Assembly: GCF_026013415.1 (NCBI RefSeq) | Contig: NZ_JAPDOK010000011.1 | Coordinates: 38,997 to 102,996, forward strand | DNA from: Sphingomonas caeni | Lineage (GTDB): Bacteria; Pseudomonadota; Alphaproteobacteria; Sphingomonadales; Sphingomonadaceae | Direction: 5' to 3' | DNA: 64,000 nt | Part shown: positions 26,023 to 34,688 of the stretch, piece by piece | Numbering within the stretch: position 1 is the stretch's first letter | Layout of the letters: every line of letters starts with the position of its first letter | The notes under the pieces: generated by a model | The model's input: only the letters and a program-made list of their open reading frames with translations | Database searches by the model: none | What the model was told of the DNA's origin: nothing | Translations under genes and position numbers: made by a program

Positions 26023-28679
26023 AGCCGCCCAGCGACCGACCGGACCCCGAGGCCTTTCTGCGCGCCGCCGCGCAGGAAGGCCGCGGCCGTTTGAAGGTCT
26101 TCCTCGGCGCCGCGCCGGGGGTCGGCAAGACCTTCGAGATGTTGCGCGAAGGGGCCGAGCGAGTGCGCGCGGGGGTCGATGTCGCGATCGGCGTGGTCGA
26201 GACCCATGGCCGCGCCGAAACCGAGGCGCTGACCCGCGGGCACGACGTCATCCCGCGTCGCCAGGTGGCCTATGAGGGCCGCACCCTGCCGGAGATGGAC
26301 ATCGACGCGATCCTCGCGCGCCATCCTCAACTCGTGCTGGTCGATGAACTCGCCCATACCAACGCGCCCGGCAGTCGCCATCCCAAGCGCTATCAGGATG
26401 TCGAGGAACTGCTGGCCGCAGGGATTGACGTCTATTCGACGATCAACATCCAGCACATCGAGAGCCTGAACGACGTCGTCGCGTCATTCACCCATGTCCG
26501 GGTCCGCGAGACGGTGCCCGACCGCATCCTCGAAACCGCGGAGATCGAAGTCGTCGATTTGCCGCCCGACGAACTGATCGAGCGACTCAAGGACGGCAAG
26601 GTCTATGTCCCCGAGGAAGCGACGCGGGCGCTCCAGCATTTCTTCTCCAAGTCGAACCTGTCGGCGCTGCGCGAACTGGCGCTGCGCCGCGCCGCGCAGG
26701 CGGTCGATGTCCAGATGCTCGACTATCTCCGCAGCCACGCGCTTGCCGGAAACTGGGCAGTCGGCGAACGGCTGGTGGTCGCGGTCAACGAGCTGCCAAG
26801 CTCCGAGGGGCTCGTCCGCGGCGCCAAGCGGATCGCCGATGCGTTGCGTGCGCCGTGGACCGCGCTCCATGTCGAGACGCCGCGCGAGCAGCAATTCGGC
26901 GAAGAGGAGCGCCGCCGCCTCGCCGCCGCGCTCAATCTCGCGAGCCAGCTCGGTGCCTCGGTGGTGTCCGTGCCCGCCGACTCCGCACTGGATGGGATCA
27001 AGGCCTATGTGGCCGAGGCGCGCGCCACGCAATTGATCGTCGGCAAGTCGGCGCGGTCGCGTTTGTTCGAGCTTCGCCACGGGTCGATCGTCGACCGGCT
27101 GGTGCGCGAGACGCCGGGCGTCGCGGTCCATGTTCTGCCGATGATCGGCGAAGCGCCCAAACCGGCCGCGAAGCCGAAGCGCGTGTTCGGGTCGCCTTCA
27201 AGCTACGCCTGGACCACGCTGATGGTCGCCGCGATCACCGCGGGTGGATCGGGGCTGTTCCATATCCTCAATCTCGCCAATGTCGCGCTTCTCTATCTGT
27301 TGCCGGTGATGGTGGCGGCGAGCCTGTTCGGGCGATGGCCGGCGCTCTACGCAGGCGTCGTCTCGTCGCTGGCCTACAACTTCTTCTTCCTGCCGCCGAC
27401 CGGCACGTTCAGCGTCAACAATCCGGAAAATGTCGTCACCATCATTGTGCTGCTGGGCGTTGCGGTAGCAACCAGTCACCTTTCGGCGCGGGTGCGCGCG
27501 CAGGCCGATCTCGCGGCGGGGAGCGCGCGCCAGAATGCGGCGCTCGCCGGGTTCCTGCGCCAGCTCGGCGACGCGGCGAACGAGGAGGAGCTGATGCAGG
27601 CGGTCTGCGCCGAGATTGCGCGGCTGCTCGACGTCCGTACGACGATGCTGGTGCCGTCGCCCGATGGTCCCGAACTCCGCGCGGCCTATCCGCCCGAAGA
27701 CCGGCTCGAGACGATGGAACGCGCCGCCGCGGGATGGGCGCTCGACAAGGGCCTGCCGGCCGGACGCGGATCGGACACGCTGACAGCGTCGGACTGGCTC
27801 TTCTACCCGCTCAAGACCAGCGAGCGGACGATCGCCGTGATCGGCCTCGCCCGTGACGATGCGCGCGATACCGTGCGGTCGGACCAGATCCCGCTGCTGA
27901 TGAGCCTGCTCGATCAGGCAACGCTTGCGCTCGAACGGATGCGGTTGGGGGAGGAGATGCGCGGGGTCGCCGAACTGCGCGAACGCGACCGGCTTCGTGC
28001 GGCATTGCTGTCGTCGGTCAGCCACGATCTTCGGACGCCCTTGACCGCGATCCTCGGCTCCATTGCCGAGCTCAAGCACAAGGAGAGCAATCCGCTGATC
28101 GACACGATCGACGTCGAAACCCAGCGGCTCAAACGCTTCGTCTCGAACCTGCTCGATATGGCCCGCGTCGAAGCCGGCGCGCTCAAGCTCGGCATCGAGC
28201 CGGTCGATCTCACCGACGCCGTGGCGAGCGCGGTCCATGATACCCGCGCCACCCTCGAACCCCACCCCATCGATCTTCAGGTCTCGCCGGGCCTGCCGCT
28301 GGTCCGCGTCGATCCGCAGCTATTTCATCATTGCCTGATCAACCTGCTCGACAATGCCGGGCGCTACGCCGACCCCGACACGCCGATCACGATTCTCGCC
28401 GAACGCTCGCCGGGCAGTCTTGCGCTCTCGATCCTCGACCAGGGCCCCGGTCTGCCTCCGGGGCGCGAACGCGAGGTGTTCGAGACCTTCCGGCGGCTCG
28501 AAGGTTCGGACCGCTCGAAGGGGGGGACGGGGCTGGGGCTTGCCATCGTCAAGGGATTCGCCGAGGCGATGGGGCTCGAAGTGGAAGCGGCGAACCGGGG
28601 CGAGCCCAGGGGCGCGCGCTTCACCTTGCGCTTCCCAGAGGCGCTGCTGGTCCGCGAACCCGAGGATTTCGACGAATGA
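26019..28679 (+). CDS. kdpD: Potassium-sensing histidine kinase KdpD
   Basis: This 886-residue kinase controls kdp expression in response to potassium and ionic stress. The N-terminal KdpD domain carries FLGAAPGVGKTFEML (an ATP-binding P-loop) and DELAHTNAPGSRHPKR. A universal-stress-like domain follows to about residue 365, then four membrane spans (about 390-490), a GAF-like region and the kinase core. The phospho-acceptor is in SSVSHDLRTPLTAILGS, and the ATPase boxes are LLDNAGRYAD, LDQGPGLPPG and GGTGLGLAI. The GTG start overlaps the kdpC stop (GTGA). Confidence 0.94.
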   Translation: MKPPSDRPDPEAFLRAAAQEGRGRLKVFLGAAPGVGKTFEMLREGAERVRAGVDVAIGVVETHGRAETEALTRGHDVIPRRQVAYEGRTLPEMDIDAILARHPQLVLVDELAHTNAPGSRHPKRYQDVEELLAAGIDVYSTINIQHIESLNDVVASFTHVRVRETVPDRILETAEIEVVDLPPDELIERLKDGKVYVPEEATRALQHFFSKSNLSALRELALRRAAQAVDVQMLDYLRSHALAGNWAVGERLVVAVNELPSSEGLVRGAKRIADALRAPWTALHVETPREQQFGEEERRRLAAALNLASQLGASVVSVPADSALDGIKAYVAEARATQLIVGKSARSRLFELRHGSIVDRLVRETPGVAVHVLPMIGEAPKPAAKPKRVFGSPSSYAWTTLMVAAITAGGSGLFHILNLANVALLYLLPVMVAASLFGRWPALYAGVVSSLAYNFFFLPPTGTFSVNNPENVVTIIVLLGVAVATSHLSARVRAQADLAAGSARQNAALAGFLRQLGDAANEEELMQAVCAEIARLLDVRTTMLVPSPDGPELRAAYPPEDRLETMERAAAGWALDKGLPAGRGSDTLTASDWLFYPLKTSERTIAVIGLARDDARDTVRSDQIPLLMSLLDQATLALERMRLGEEMRGVAELRERDRLRAALLSSVSHDLRTPLTAILGSIAELKHKESNPLIDTIDVETQRLKRFVSNLLDMARVEAGALKLGIEPVDLTDAVASAVHDTRATLEPHPIDLQVSPGLPLVRVDPQLFHHCLINLLDNAGRYADPDTPITILAERSPGSLALSILDQGPGLPPGREREVFETFRRLEGSDRSKGGTGLGLAIVKGFAEAMGLEVEAANRGEPRGARFTLRFPEALLVREPEDFDE

Positions 28680-28689
28680 GCCCAAGAAA

Positions 28690-29385
28690 ATGAGCAATGC
28701 CGCGACCATATTGGTTGTCGATGACGAACCGCATATCCGGCGCCTCCTCAACGGGACGCTGGAACGCGCCGGTTATCGGGTCGCCGAAGCGGCGTCTGGA
28801 CGGCAGGCGCTCGAAGTGCTGGGCGAAGCGCTACCCGATGTGGTGCTGCTCGATCTTGGCCTGCCCGACCGCGATGGGCTCGAACTGATCCCCGCGATCC
28901 GCAAACAGTCCAAGGCGGCGATCCTGATCGTCTCTGCCCGCGATGCGACCGAGCACAAGGTAACCGCGCTGGATCTCGGCGCGGTCGATTATGTCACCAA
29001 GCCCTTCGACACCGAGGAGTTGCTGGCCCGCGTCCGTGCGGCGCTGCGCGGCCGGATCGGCGCGGACGGCGGCAAGGCCAGCGTGACCGCCCATGGTGTG
29101 ACCTTCGACTTGCTCGATCGGCGCGTAATGCGGGGGGATGAGGAAATCCACCTGACGCCCAAGGAGTTCGCGGTGATCGCCGAACTCGCGCGCTTCCCCG
29201 GCCGCGTGATCACCCATCAGCAGCTGCTGAGCGCGGTCTGGTCGCACGATTACGAGCGGCACATCGAATATCTGCGCGTGGTGATCCGCAACATCCGCCA
29301 GAAGCTCGAAGCCGATCCCGCGCAGCCCGCGATCGTCGTCAATGAACTGGGCGTCGGCTACCGGCTGATGGGCGTCGAAAACTAG
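28690..29385 (+). CDS. kdpE: Response regulator KdpE
   Basis: This 231-residue OmpR-type activator of kdpFABC has a receiver domain with acidic pocket VVDDEPHIRR, phospho-Asp in DVVLLDLGLPDRDG, and Thr/Lys region SARDAT and VTKPFD. Its winged-helix domain ends NIRQKLEADPAQPAIVVNELGVGYRL. It begins 10 bp after kdpD. Its TAG stop overlaps the kup stop on the other strand within one CTAG. Confidence 0.94.
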   Translation: MSNAATILVVDDEPHIRRLLNGTLERAGYRVAEAASGRQALEVLGEALPDVVLLDLGLPDRDGLELIPAIRKQSKAAILIVSARDATEHKVTALDLGAVDYVTKPFDTEELLARVRAALRGRIGADGGKASVTAHGVTFDLLDRRVMRGDEEIHLTPKEFAVIAELARFPGRVITHQQLLSAVWSHDYERHIEYLRVVIRNIRQKLEADPAQPAIVVNELGVGYRLMGVEN

Positions 29386-31319
29386 ATTTCGAGCTGGCTG
29401 CCGAGTTCGACCACGCGATTGGTGGGCAGCTTGAAGAACTCCATCGCGCTCATTGCATTGCGTACCATCCAGGCGAACAGCTTCTCGCGCCAGATTGCCA
29501 TGCCTGGCCGGCTTGACGCGATCAGCGTCTGGCGGGCGAGGAAATAGCTGGTGTCCATCGGCGTGAAAGGGCCGCCGCAACCTTGGAGCCGCGAAAGGAT
29601 GGCGGGCAGATCGACCTCGTCCATGAAGCCGTGGCGGACGATGACGCGGTAGAAACCCTCGCCGAGCGCGAGCACGTCCGAAGCGTTCCCGTCCGGCAAA
29701 TGCGGCACCTGCTCGGTCATGACCGTCAGCACCACCACGCGATCGTGCAGCACGCGGTTGTGCTTCACATTGTGGAGCAAAGCGGGCGGAATATCGTCGG
29801 GGCGCGAAGCGAGGAAGACTGCGGTTCCAGGCACGCGCTTGAGCGAATGCGCGGCCGACTGGATGAACAGTTCGATCGGCATGGCGCCCTCGTGCAGCCG
29901 CTCGCGAACCAGTCGCCGCCCGGTTTGCCAGGTCGTGAGCACCGTGAACACGACCGCGGCGACGAGCAGCGGGAACCAGCCGCCATCGGGCACCTTGGTG
30001 AGGTTCGACGCGAAATAGAGCGCGTCGATGATCAGGAACGTGCCGGTGACGAGCACCGCGACCACCGGCGGCCATTTCCACACCGCGATCGTCAGCACGC
30101 CCAGCATGCAGGCGGTGATGAACATCGTGCCGGTAACCGCGATGCCATAGGCCGCGGCGAGGTTGCCCGAGCTGCCGAAACCCAGTGCGAGCGCGATCAC
30201 CATCACCAGCAGCGCCCAGTTGACCAGCGGCACATAGATCTGGCCGGCGGCCTTTTCACTGGTGTGGGTGATCTTGAGCCGCGGCAGGAAGCCGAGCTGC
30301 ACCGCTTGCTGCGTCACCGAGAAGGCGCCCGAGATCACCGCCTGGCTGGCGATGATCGTCGCCACGGTCGCGAGGATCACAAGCGGCAGCCGCAGCGCTT
30401 CGGGTGCCATCATGAAGAAGGGGTTCTCGACTGCCGCAGGGGTGCTCAGCAACAGCGCCGATTGGCCGAGATAGTTGAGCATCAGGCAGGGGAAGGCGAT
30501 GTAGAGCCACGAAACCATGATCGCCTTGCGCCCGAAATGCCCCATATCGGCGTAGAGCGCTTCCGCCCCGGTGACCGCGAGCACGACCGATCCGAGCGCG
30601 AGGAACGCCAGCTTGGGGTCGATCAGGAAGAAATCGAGCGCATAATATGGATTTAGCGCGCCGAGGATTTCCGGGTTTGCGACGATCCCGGTGATCCCCA
30701 TCACGCCGATCACCAGAAAGTAGAAGATCATCACCGGCCCGAACAGGATTCCCACCGCCGCCGTCCCGCGCGACTGGATCGCGAACAGTCCGATCAGGAT
30801 GGCAATCGTGATCGGCAGGACGAGCGGGGTGAGGCTGCTCTGCACCACCGTCAGCCCTTCGACCGCCGACAGCACCGAAATCGCCGGGGTGATGATCGCG
30901 TCGCCATAAAAGAGCGCGGTTGCCAGCACGCCCAGAGTGACGATCGCCGGGGTCCAGCGCCGGGTGCCCGCCTTGCGCATGATCAGTGCGAGCAGCGCGA
31001 GACTGCCGCCTTCGCCCTTGTTGTCGGCGCGCAGGATGACGAAGACATATTTGATCGTGACGATCAGCATCATCGTCCAGAAGATGAGCGACAGCACCCC
31101 GAAGATATGCGCCCGATCCACCGCCAACGGATGGTGCCCGACAAAGCTCTCCTTGAGCGCGTAGAGCGGCGACGTGCCGATGTCGCCGAACACCACCCCG
31201 ATCGCGCCGAGCGCGAGCGTCGAGAGGCGGTCCTGCGGGCCGTGATGGGCCTCAGCGGTATCGGTGGTCGCGGCAGTCAAAGGGCGCACTTTCAGTCGAG
31301 CCGCTGGGAAGCGGCGCAT
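29382..31319 (-). CDS. kup: KUP-type potassium transporter
   Basis: This is a constitutive lower-affinity proton-coupled K+ importer. The conserved start of the fold (LALGAIGVVFGDIGTSPLYALKESF) begins near residue 35, followed by about 12 spans with DNKGEGGSLALLALI, FYGDAIITPAISVLSAVEGL and GSVVLAVTGAEALYADMGHFG, and a cytoplasmic C-terminal domain. The start is uncertain. ATG 31319 is given; ATG 31379, GTG 31289 and TTG 31280 are also in frame and none has a good Shine-Dalgarno. The family usually begins only a few residues before EAHHGPQDRL, which favours the shorter forms. It is convergent with kdpE, so two potassium systems lie tail to tail. Confidence 0.93.
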   Translation of the reverse strand: MRRFPAARLKVRPLTAATTDTAEAHHGPQDRLSTLALGAIGVVFGDIGTSPLYALKESFVGHHPLAVDRAHIFGVLSLIFWTMMLIVTIKYVFVILRADNKGEGGSLALLALIMRKAGTRRWTPAIVTLGVLATALFYGDAIITPAISVLSAVEGLTVVQSSLTPLVLPITIAILIGLFAIQSRGTAAVGILFGPVMIFYFLVIGVMGITGIVANPEILGALNPYYALDFFLIDPKLAFLALGSVVLAVTGAEALYADMGHFGRKAIMVSWLYIAFPCLMLNYLGQSALLLSTPAAVENPFFMMAPEALRLPLVILATVATIIASQAVISGAFSVTQQAVQLGFLPRLKITHTSEKAAGQIYVPLVNWALLVMVIALALGFGSSGNLAAAYGIAVTGTMFITACMLGVLTIAVWKWPPVVAVLVTGTFLIIDALYFASNLTKVPDGGWFPLLVAAVVFTVLTTWQTGRRLVRERLHEGAMPIELFIQSAAHSLKRVPGTAVFLASRPDDIPPALLHNVKHNRVLHDRVVVLTVMTEQVPHLPDGNASDVLALGEGFYRVIVRHGFMDEVDLPAILSRLQGCGGPFTPMDTSYFLARQTLIASSRPGMAIWREKLFAWMVRNAMSAMEFFKLPTNRVVELGSQLEI

Positions 31320-31504
31320 GTGCGGCCAATCACATTTGCTTTCGAGCGGTATTCGGGAAGCGCTGCATATGTTTTCCATATGCTTGTCCGATCCGCGCGA
31401 GCCGAAAACCTATGCAATCCCAATGCGCGCGGGCCTGGCTCGATCTCGAATGCCTATGCCGAACGGCATAGCTACCGGGCCGACGAAAGGCGCGAGAAAT
31501 TCAA

Positions 31505-31765
31505 ATGGTCTGGTATGAGAAGGCTGGTGCGAGCCTGCTGTTGCGCGTCGCGGGTGTCGGGACACTGGCGATCGCCTATTTCGCGGGCGCGGCGCTGAGG
31601 AGCAGGGCCGGGACGGTGGCGTTGAACAGCGATCCCGTCGCCTATCTTCTGGCAGCCACGACCTTCCTCTGCGCCAGCTTCGGCAGTATCCTCACTGTGC
31701 TGGGCAAGCACATTTTCGACAAGGTCGAGGTGTCGCGGCGCTGGAGCCGCGCTGATCGGGACTAG
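31505..31765 (+). CDS. Small two-span membrane protein, hypothetical
   Basis: The 86-residue frame starts MVWYEKAGASLLLRVAGVGT and contains two hydrophobic segments (residues about 10-30 and 45-66), then a charged tail (KHIFDKVEVSRRWSRADRD). No family is recognised. It stands alone between divergent kup and the RTX locus. Its codon use is similar to that of its neighbours. Confidence 0.55.
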   Translation: MVWYEKAGASLLLRVAGVGTLAIAYFAGAALRSRAGTVALNSDPVAYLLAATTFLCASFGSILTVLGKHIFDKVEVSRRWSRADRD

Positions 31766-32061
31766 CGACAATCGGTCCGTTTTTCCGGCGGAAGGGGCCC
31801 TTTTGGGGGCCCTTGCGGAAGTGTCGAAGTTGATATCATCAGAAATCAAAAGCTTATTTCGCTTCTTCAAGTCCAGCCAGGCACCAATTTTCGACTGGCC
31901 TCGCCGGCCTTGCCAACCCAGCGGGTTCGGATGCTTCCCTTTTCTGGCCGACGTGACGGGATCGCAGCGTTGCCCCCGGTGGCGGGGTACGTTAACCATC
32001 GGATAGCGCGCGTCCGGCCGGTTCCCCACCGTCGCCCGGCGCGGACGGGGGAGACATCGCC
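31766..32061 (+). promoter_or_regulatory. Intergenic leader of the RTX/type I secretion locus
   Basis: This 296-bp stretch has no supported gene. It begins with a GC-rich inverted repeat around AAGGGGCCCTTTTGGGGGCC (31794-31816), which may end the upstream small gene. It then has an unusually AT-rich patch (GAAGTTGATATCATCAGAAA, near 31826-31845), the best candidate promoter or operator zone for the RTX gene. GGGGGAGAC gives the Shine-Dalgarno just before the ATG at 32062. Confidence 0.4.
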
Positions 32062-34623
32062 ATGGCTTATCGAGCCGAAACGCTTATCCGCGCCTTTGCC
32101 GGCGACGATAGCGCACACATGCTCGCGGGCATGCTGGGCGAGCCCAGCGGGTTCGCCACGGTCGGCGGCACGACCGGGCCGGATACGCTCTACGGCACCT
32201 CCGGCGACGACGATATCGATGGCAGCGCGGGCGCGGATACGATGATCGGCGGGCGTGGCAACGACACCTATCATGTCGATAACGCCGGCGATGTGGTGAT
32301 CGAGTACGGGGACGGGGGCACCGACACGGTCTATAGCGCGGTGAGCTTCTCGCTCGTCGGCCAATATATCGAGAATCTCTATCTGCTGTGCGGCGCCGAC
32401 ATCAACGGTACCGGCAACGGGCTCGACAATCTGATCGTCGGCAATTGCGGGATCAACGTGCTGCGCGGCGGGGCGGGCAGCGACACGCTCGACGGGCAGG
32501 GTGGCGCCGACACCATGTATGGCGGGACCGGCGACGATTATTTCTACGTCGAGAATGCCGGCGACGTCGTGATCGAGGCTGCGAACGAAGGGCATGACAC
32601 CGTCTATTCGTCGGTCGGCTTCTCGCTGGTGGGCCAGTATCTCGAGGACCTGATCCTTTCGGGCACCGCCGACGTCAACGGCACCGGCAACAGCCTCAAT
32701 AACGTCATCATCGGCAATGACGGCGCCAACACGCTGAACGGCATGGACGGCAATGACGAGATTTTCGGCGGTGCCGGCATCGACACGATGATCGGCGGAA
32801 ACGGCAACGACATCTTCCACATCGAGGATGCCGGCGATACCGCGATCGAGACCTCCTATGGCGGTTATGACAAGGTCTTTTCGTCGATCAGCTATTCGCT
32901 CGCGGGCCAGTATATCGAGGATCTCGAGCTGGTCGGCACCGATGCGATCAACGCCACGGGCAACAAGCTCGACAATTATCTGACCGGCAACAGCGCCGCC
33001 AATATCCTGACCGGGGGCCTGGGCAACGATACGCTCGACGGCGCGGGCGGGGCCGACACGCTGATCGGCGGCGAAGGCGACGACATCTATTATATCGACA
33101 ATGCCGGCGACGTGGTCACCGAACTCAACGGCCAGGGCTACGACCTCGTCTATTCCTCGGTCAGCTTCTCGCTGCGCGGCCAATATATCGAGGACCTCAC
33201 CCTCACCGGCACCGACGCGATCAACGGCACTGGCAACAAGTTCGGCAATATCCTGGTCGGCAATGACGGCGCCAACACGCTCGACGGGCGCGAGGGCGAC
33301 GACATTCTCGACGGCGGCGGCGGCGCGGACACGATGATCGGCGGCGACGGCGACGACCAATTCTATATCGACAATGCCGGCGACATCGCGGTGGAGCTGG
33401 CGAACAATGGCGACGACGTGGTGATCGCGTCGGTCAGCTATTCGCTCGCCGGCCAATATCTCGAGGGCTTGGTTCTCACCGGGACCGATGCGATCAACGG
33501 TACCGGCAACAGTCTCGACAATCTGATGCTCGGCAACGACGGCGCGAACACGATGGATGGCGGCGCGGGCGATGATGCGATCGACGGCGGTGTGGGCGCC
33601 GACACGATGATCGGCGGCCTTGGCGACGATGTCTTCTACGCCGACGATGCCGGGGACGTGGTTATCGAATATGCGAACCAGGGCCATGACACGGTGTTCA
33701 GCGCCGTGAGCTATTCGCTGGTGGGCCAGTATATCGAGGACCTGTTCCTCGATTGCGGCGCGGATATCGACGGCACCGGCAACAGCCTCGACAACCTGCT
33801 GGTCGGCAATTGTGGCGCCAACGTGCTGATGGGCATGGACGGCAATGACACGATCGACGGCGATTTCGGCGTGGACACCATGTATGGCGGGCGCGGCGAC
33901 GACACCTTCTATGTCGATGACGATGGCGACCTGGCCGTTGAATATGGCGGCGAGGGGCATGACACCGTCATTTCCTCGATCACCTACTCGCTCGCGGGCC
34001 AATATATCGAGGACCTGTTCCTCCAGTGCGGCGCGGACATCGACGGCACCGGCAACAGCCTGGCCAATACGCTGATCGGCAATTGCGGCGACAATGTCCT
34101 CAGCGGCATGGACGGCAACGACAAAATCTATGGCGATGGCGGCTATGACACGCTGATCGGCGGCAACGGCGCGGACGAATTCTGGTTCGATACCGCCGAT
34201 GACGGGACGTTCGACACGATCGCCGATTTCCAGGCGGGGCTGGATTCGATCCATCTCGACCTGTCGGTGTTCACCGCATTGGCCGGCGAGGGCGCGCTCG
34301 ATGCGGGTGCGTTCGTGATCGGCAGCGCGGCGCTCGATGCCGACGACCGCATCATCTACGACGATACCACCGGCGCGATCTGGTATGACGAGGATGGCGA
34401 CGGCGCAGCGGCGGCGATCCTGTTCGCGCAGGTCACCCCGGGCACCGTGCTGACCGCGGGCGACTTCATCGCCTTCGATCCGCTTTCGTCGAGCTCGAGC
34501 CTGTTCTCGTTCGGTCCCGAGGATCAGCCGGCGCTGGTCGATGTGACCGATCTGGGGCTCAATGGCTTCACCTCGGCGATGATGGAGGGCGGCGGGCCCG
34601 CCGAGCTCCTGTTCACCCTGTGA
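32062..34623 (+). CDS. RTX-type calcium-binding repeat protein, probable type I secretion substrate
   Basis: The 853-residue acidic protein has no cleavable signal peptide and no visible enzymatic domain. After a 57-residue leader it consists of seven exact 91-residue repeats (residues 58-694). Each repeat carries a GG-G-(N/D)D calcium-binding turn run (for example GADTMIGGRGNDTYHVDNAGD), a V(S/G)(F/Y)SL-GQY(I/L)E-L segment, and GTGN-L-N-L-GN. An eighth partial unit leads to a serralysin-type C-terminal domain (FDTIADFQAGLDSIHLDLS and IWYDEDGDG). The end is hydrophobic (AELLFTL), as expected of an uncleaved type I secretion signal. The next two genes encode the secretion ABC transporter and fusion protein. 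Repeats 1, 6 and 7 contain cysteine pairs, unusual in RTX proteins. It is likely an extracellular or surface-layer/adhesion-type protein, by inference. Confidence 0.9.
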   Translation: MAYRAETLIRAFAGDDSAHMLAGMLGEPSGFATVGGTTGPDTLYGTSGDDDIDGSAGADTMIGGRGNDTYHVDNAGDVVIEYGDGGTDTVYSAVSFSLVGQYIENLYLLCGADINGTGNGLDNLIVGNCGINVLRGGAGSDTLDGQGGADTMYGGTGDDYFYVENAGDVVIEAANEGHDTVYSSVGFSLVGQYLEDLILSGTADVNGTGNSLNNVIIGNDGANTLNGMDGNDEIFGGAGIDTMIGGNGNDIFHIEDAGDTAIETSYGGYDKVFSSISYSLAGQYIEDLELVGTDAINATGNKLDNYLTGNSAANILTGGLGNDTLDGAGGADTLIGGEGDDIYYIDNAGDVVTELNGQGYDLVYSSVSFSLRGQYIEDLTLTGTDAINGTGNKFGNILVGNDGANTLDGREGDDILDGGGGADTMIGGDGDDQFYIDNAGDIAVELANNGDDVVIASVSYSLAGQYLEGLVLTGTDAINGTGNSLDNLMLGNDGANTMDGGAGDDAIDGGVGADTMIGGLGDDVFYADDAGDVVIEYANQGHDTVFSAVSYSLVGQYIEDLFLDCGADIDGTGNSLDNLLVGNCGANVLMGMDGNDTIDGDFGVDTMYGGRGDDTFYVDDDGDLAVEYGGEGHDTVISSITYSLAGQYIEDLFLQCGADIDGTGNSLANTLIGNCGDNVLSGMDGNDKIYGDGGYDTLIGGNGADEFWFDTADDGTFDTIADFQAGLDSIHLDLSVFTALAGEGALDAGAFVIGSAALDADDRIIYDDTTGAIWYDEDGDGAAAAILFAQVTPGTVLTAGDFIAFDPLSSSSSLFSFGPEDQPALVDVTDLGLNGFTSAMMEGGGPAELLFTL
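32233..34143 (+). repeat. Seven tandem 273-bp coding repeats in the RTX gene
   Basis: The codon before the conserved GACAC/GATAC of the DT(M/L)(I/Y)GG motif begins at 32233, 32506, 32779, 33052, 33325, 33598 and 33871, with an eighth partial at 34144. The spacing is exactly 273 bp each time, so there are no insertions or deletions across 1,911 bp, although the base sequence has diverged between copies. Confidence 0.93.
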
Positions 34624-34688
34624 GCCAGGGTGCATCAAATTCGGGTTTCGAGACGTTACCGGTTATGCAAGCGTAACAAAGGGGTTCG

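Noticed and set aside
31910..32245. 111-residue plus-strand ORF before the RTX gene
   Set aside because: Overlaps the start of the RTX gene in another frame, has Arg/Pro-rich composition and no plausible start context.
32233..34143. Regular direct repeats as a possible CRISPR-like array
   Set aside because: The period is 273 bp, always open in frame, and encodes calcium-binding repeats; there are no spacers or cas genes.
31867..34638. 923-residue minus-strand open frame across the RTX gene
   Set aside because: Mirrors the 273-bp repeat of the plus strand. Its repeated peptides are a consequence of coding repeats in codon-biased DNA, not a gene.
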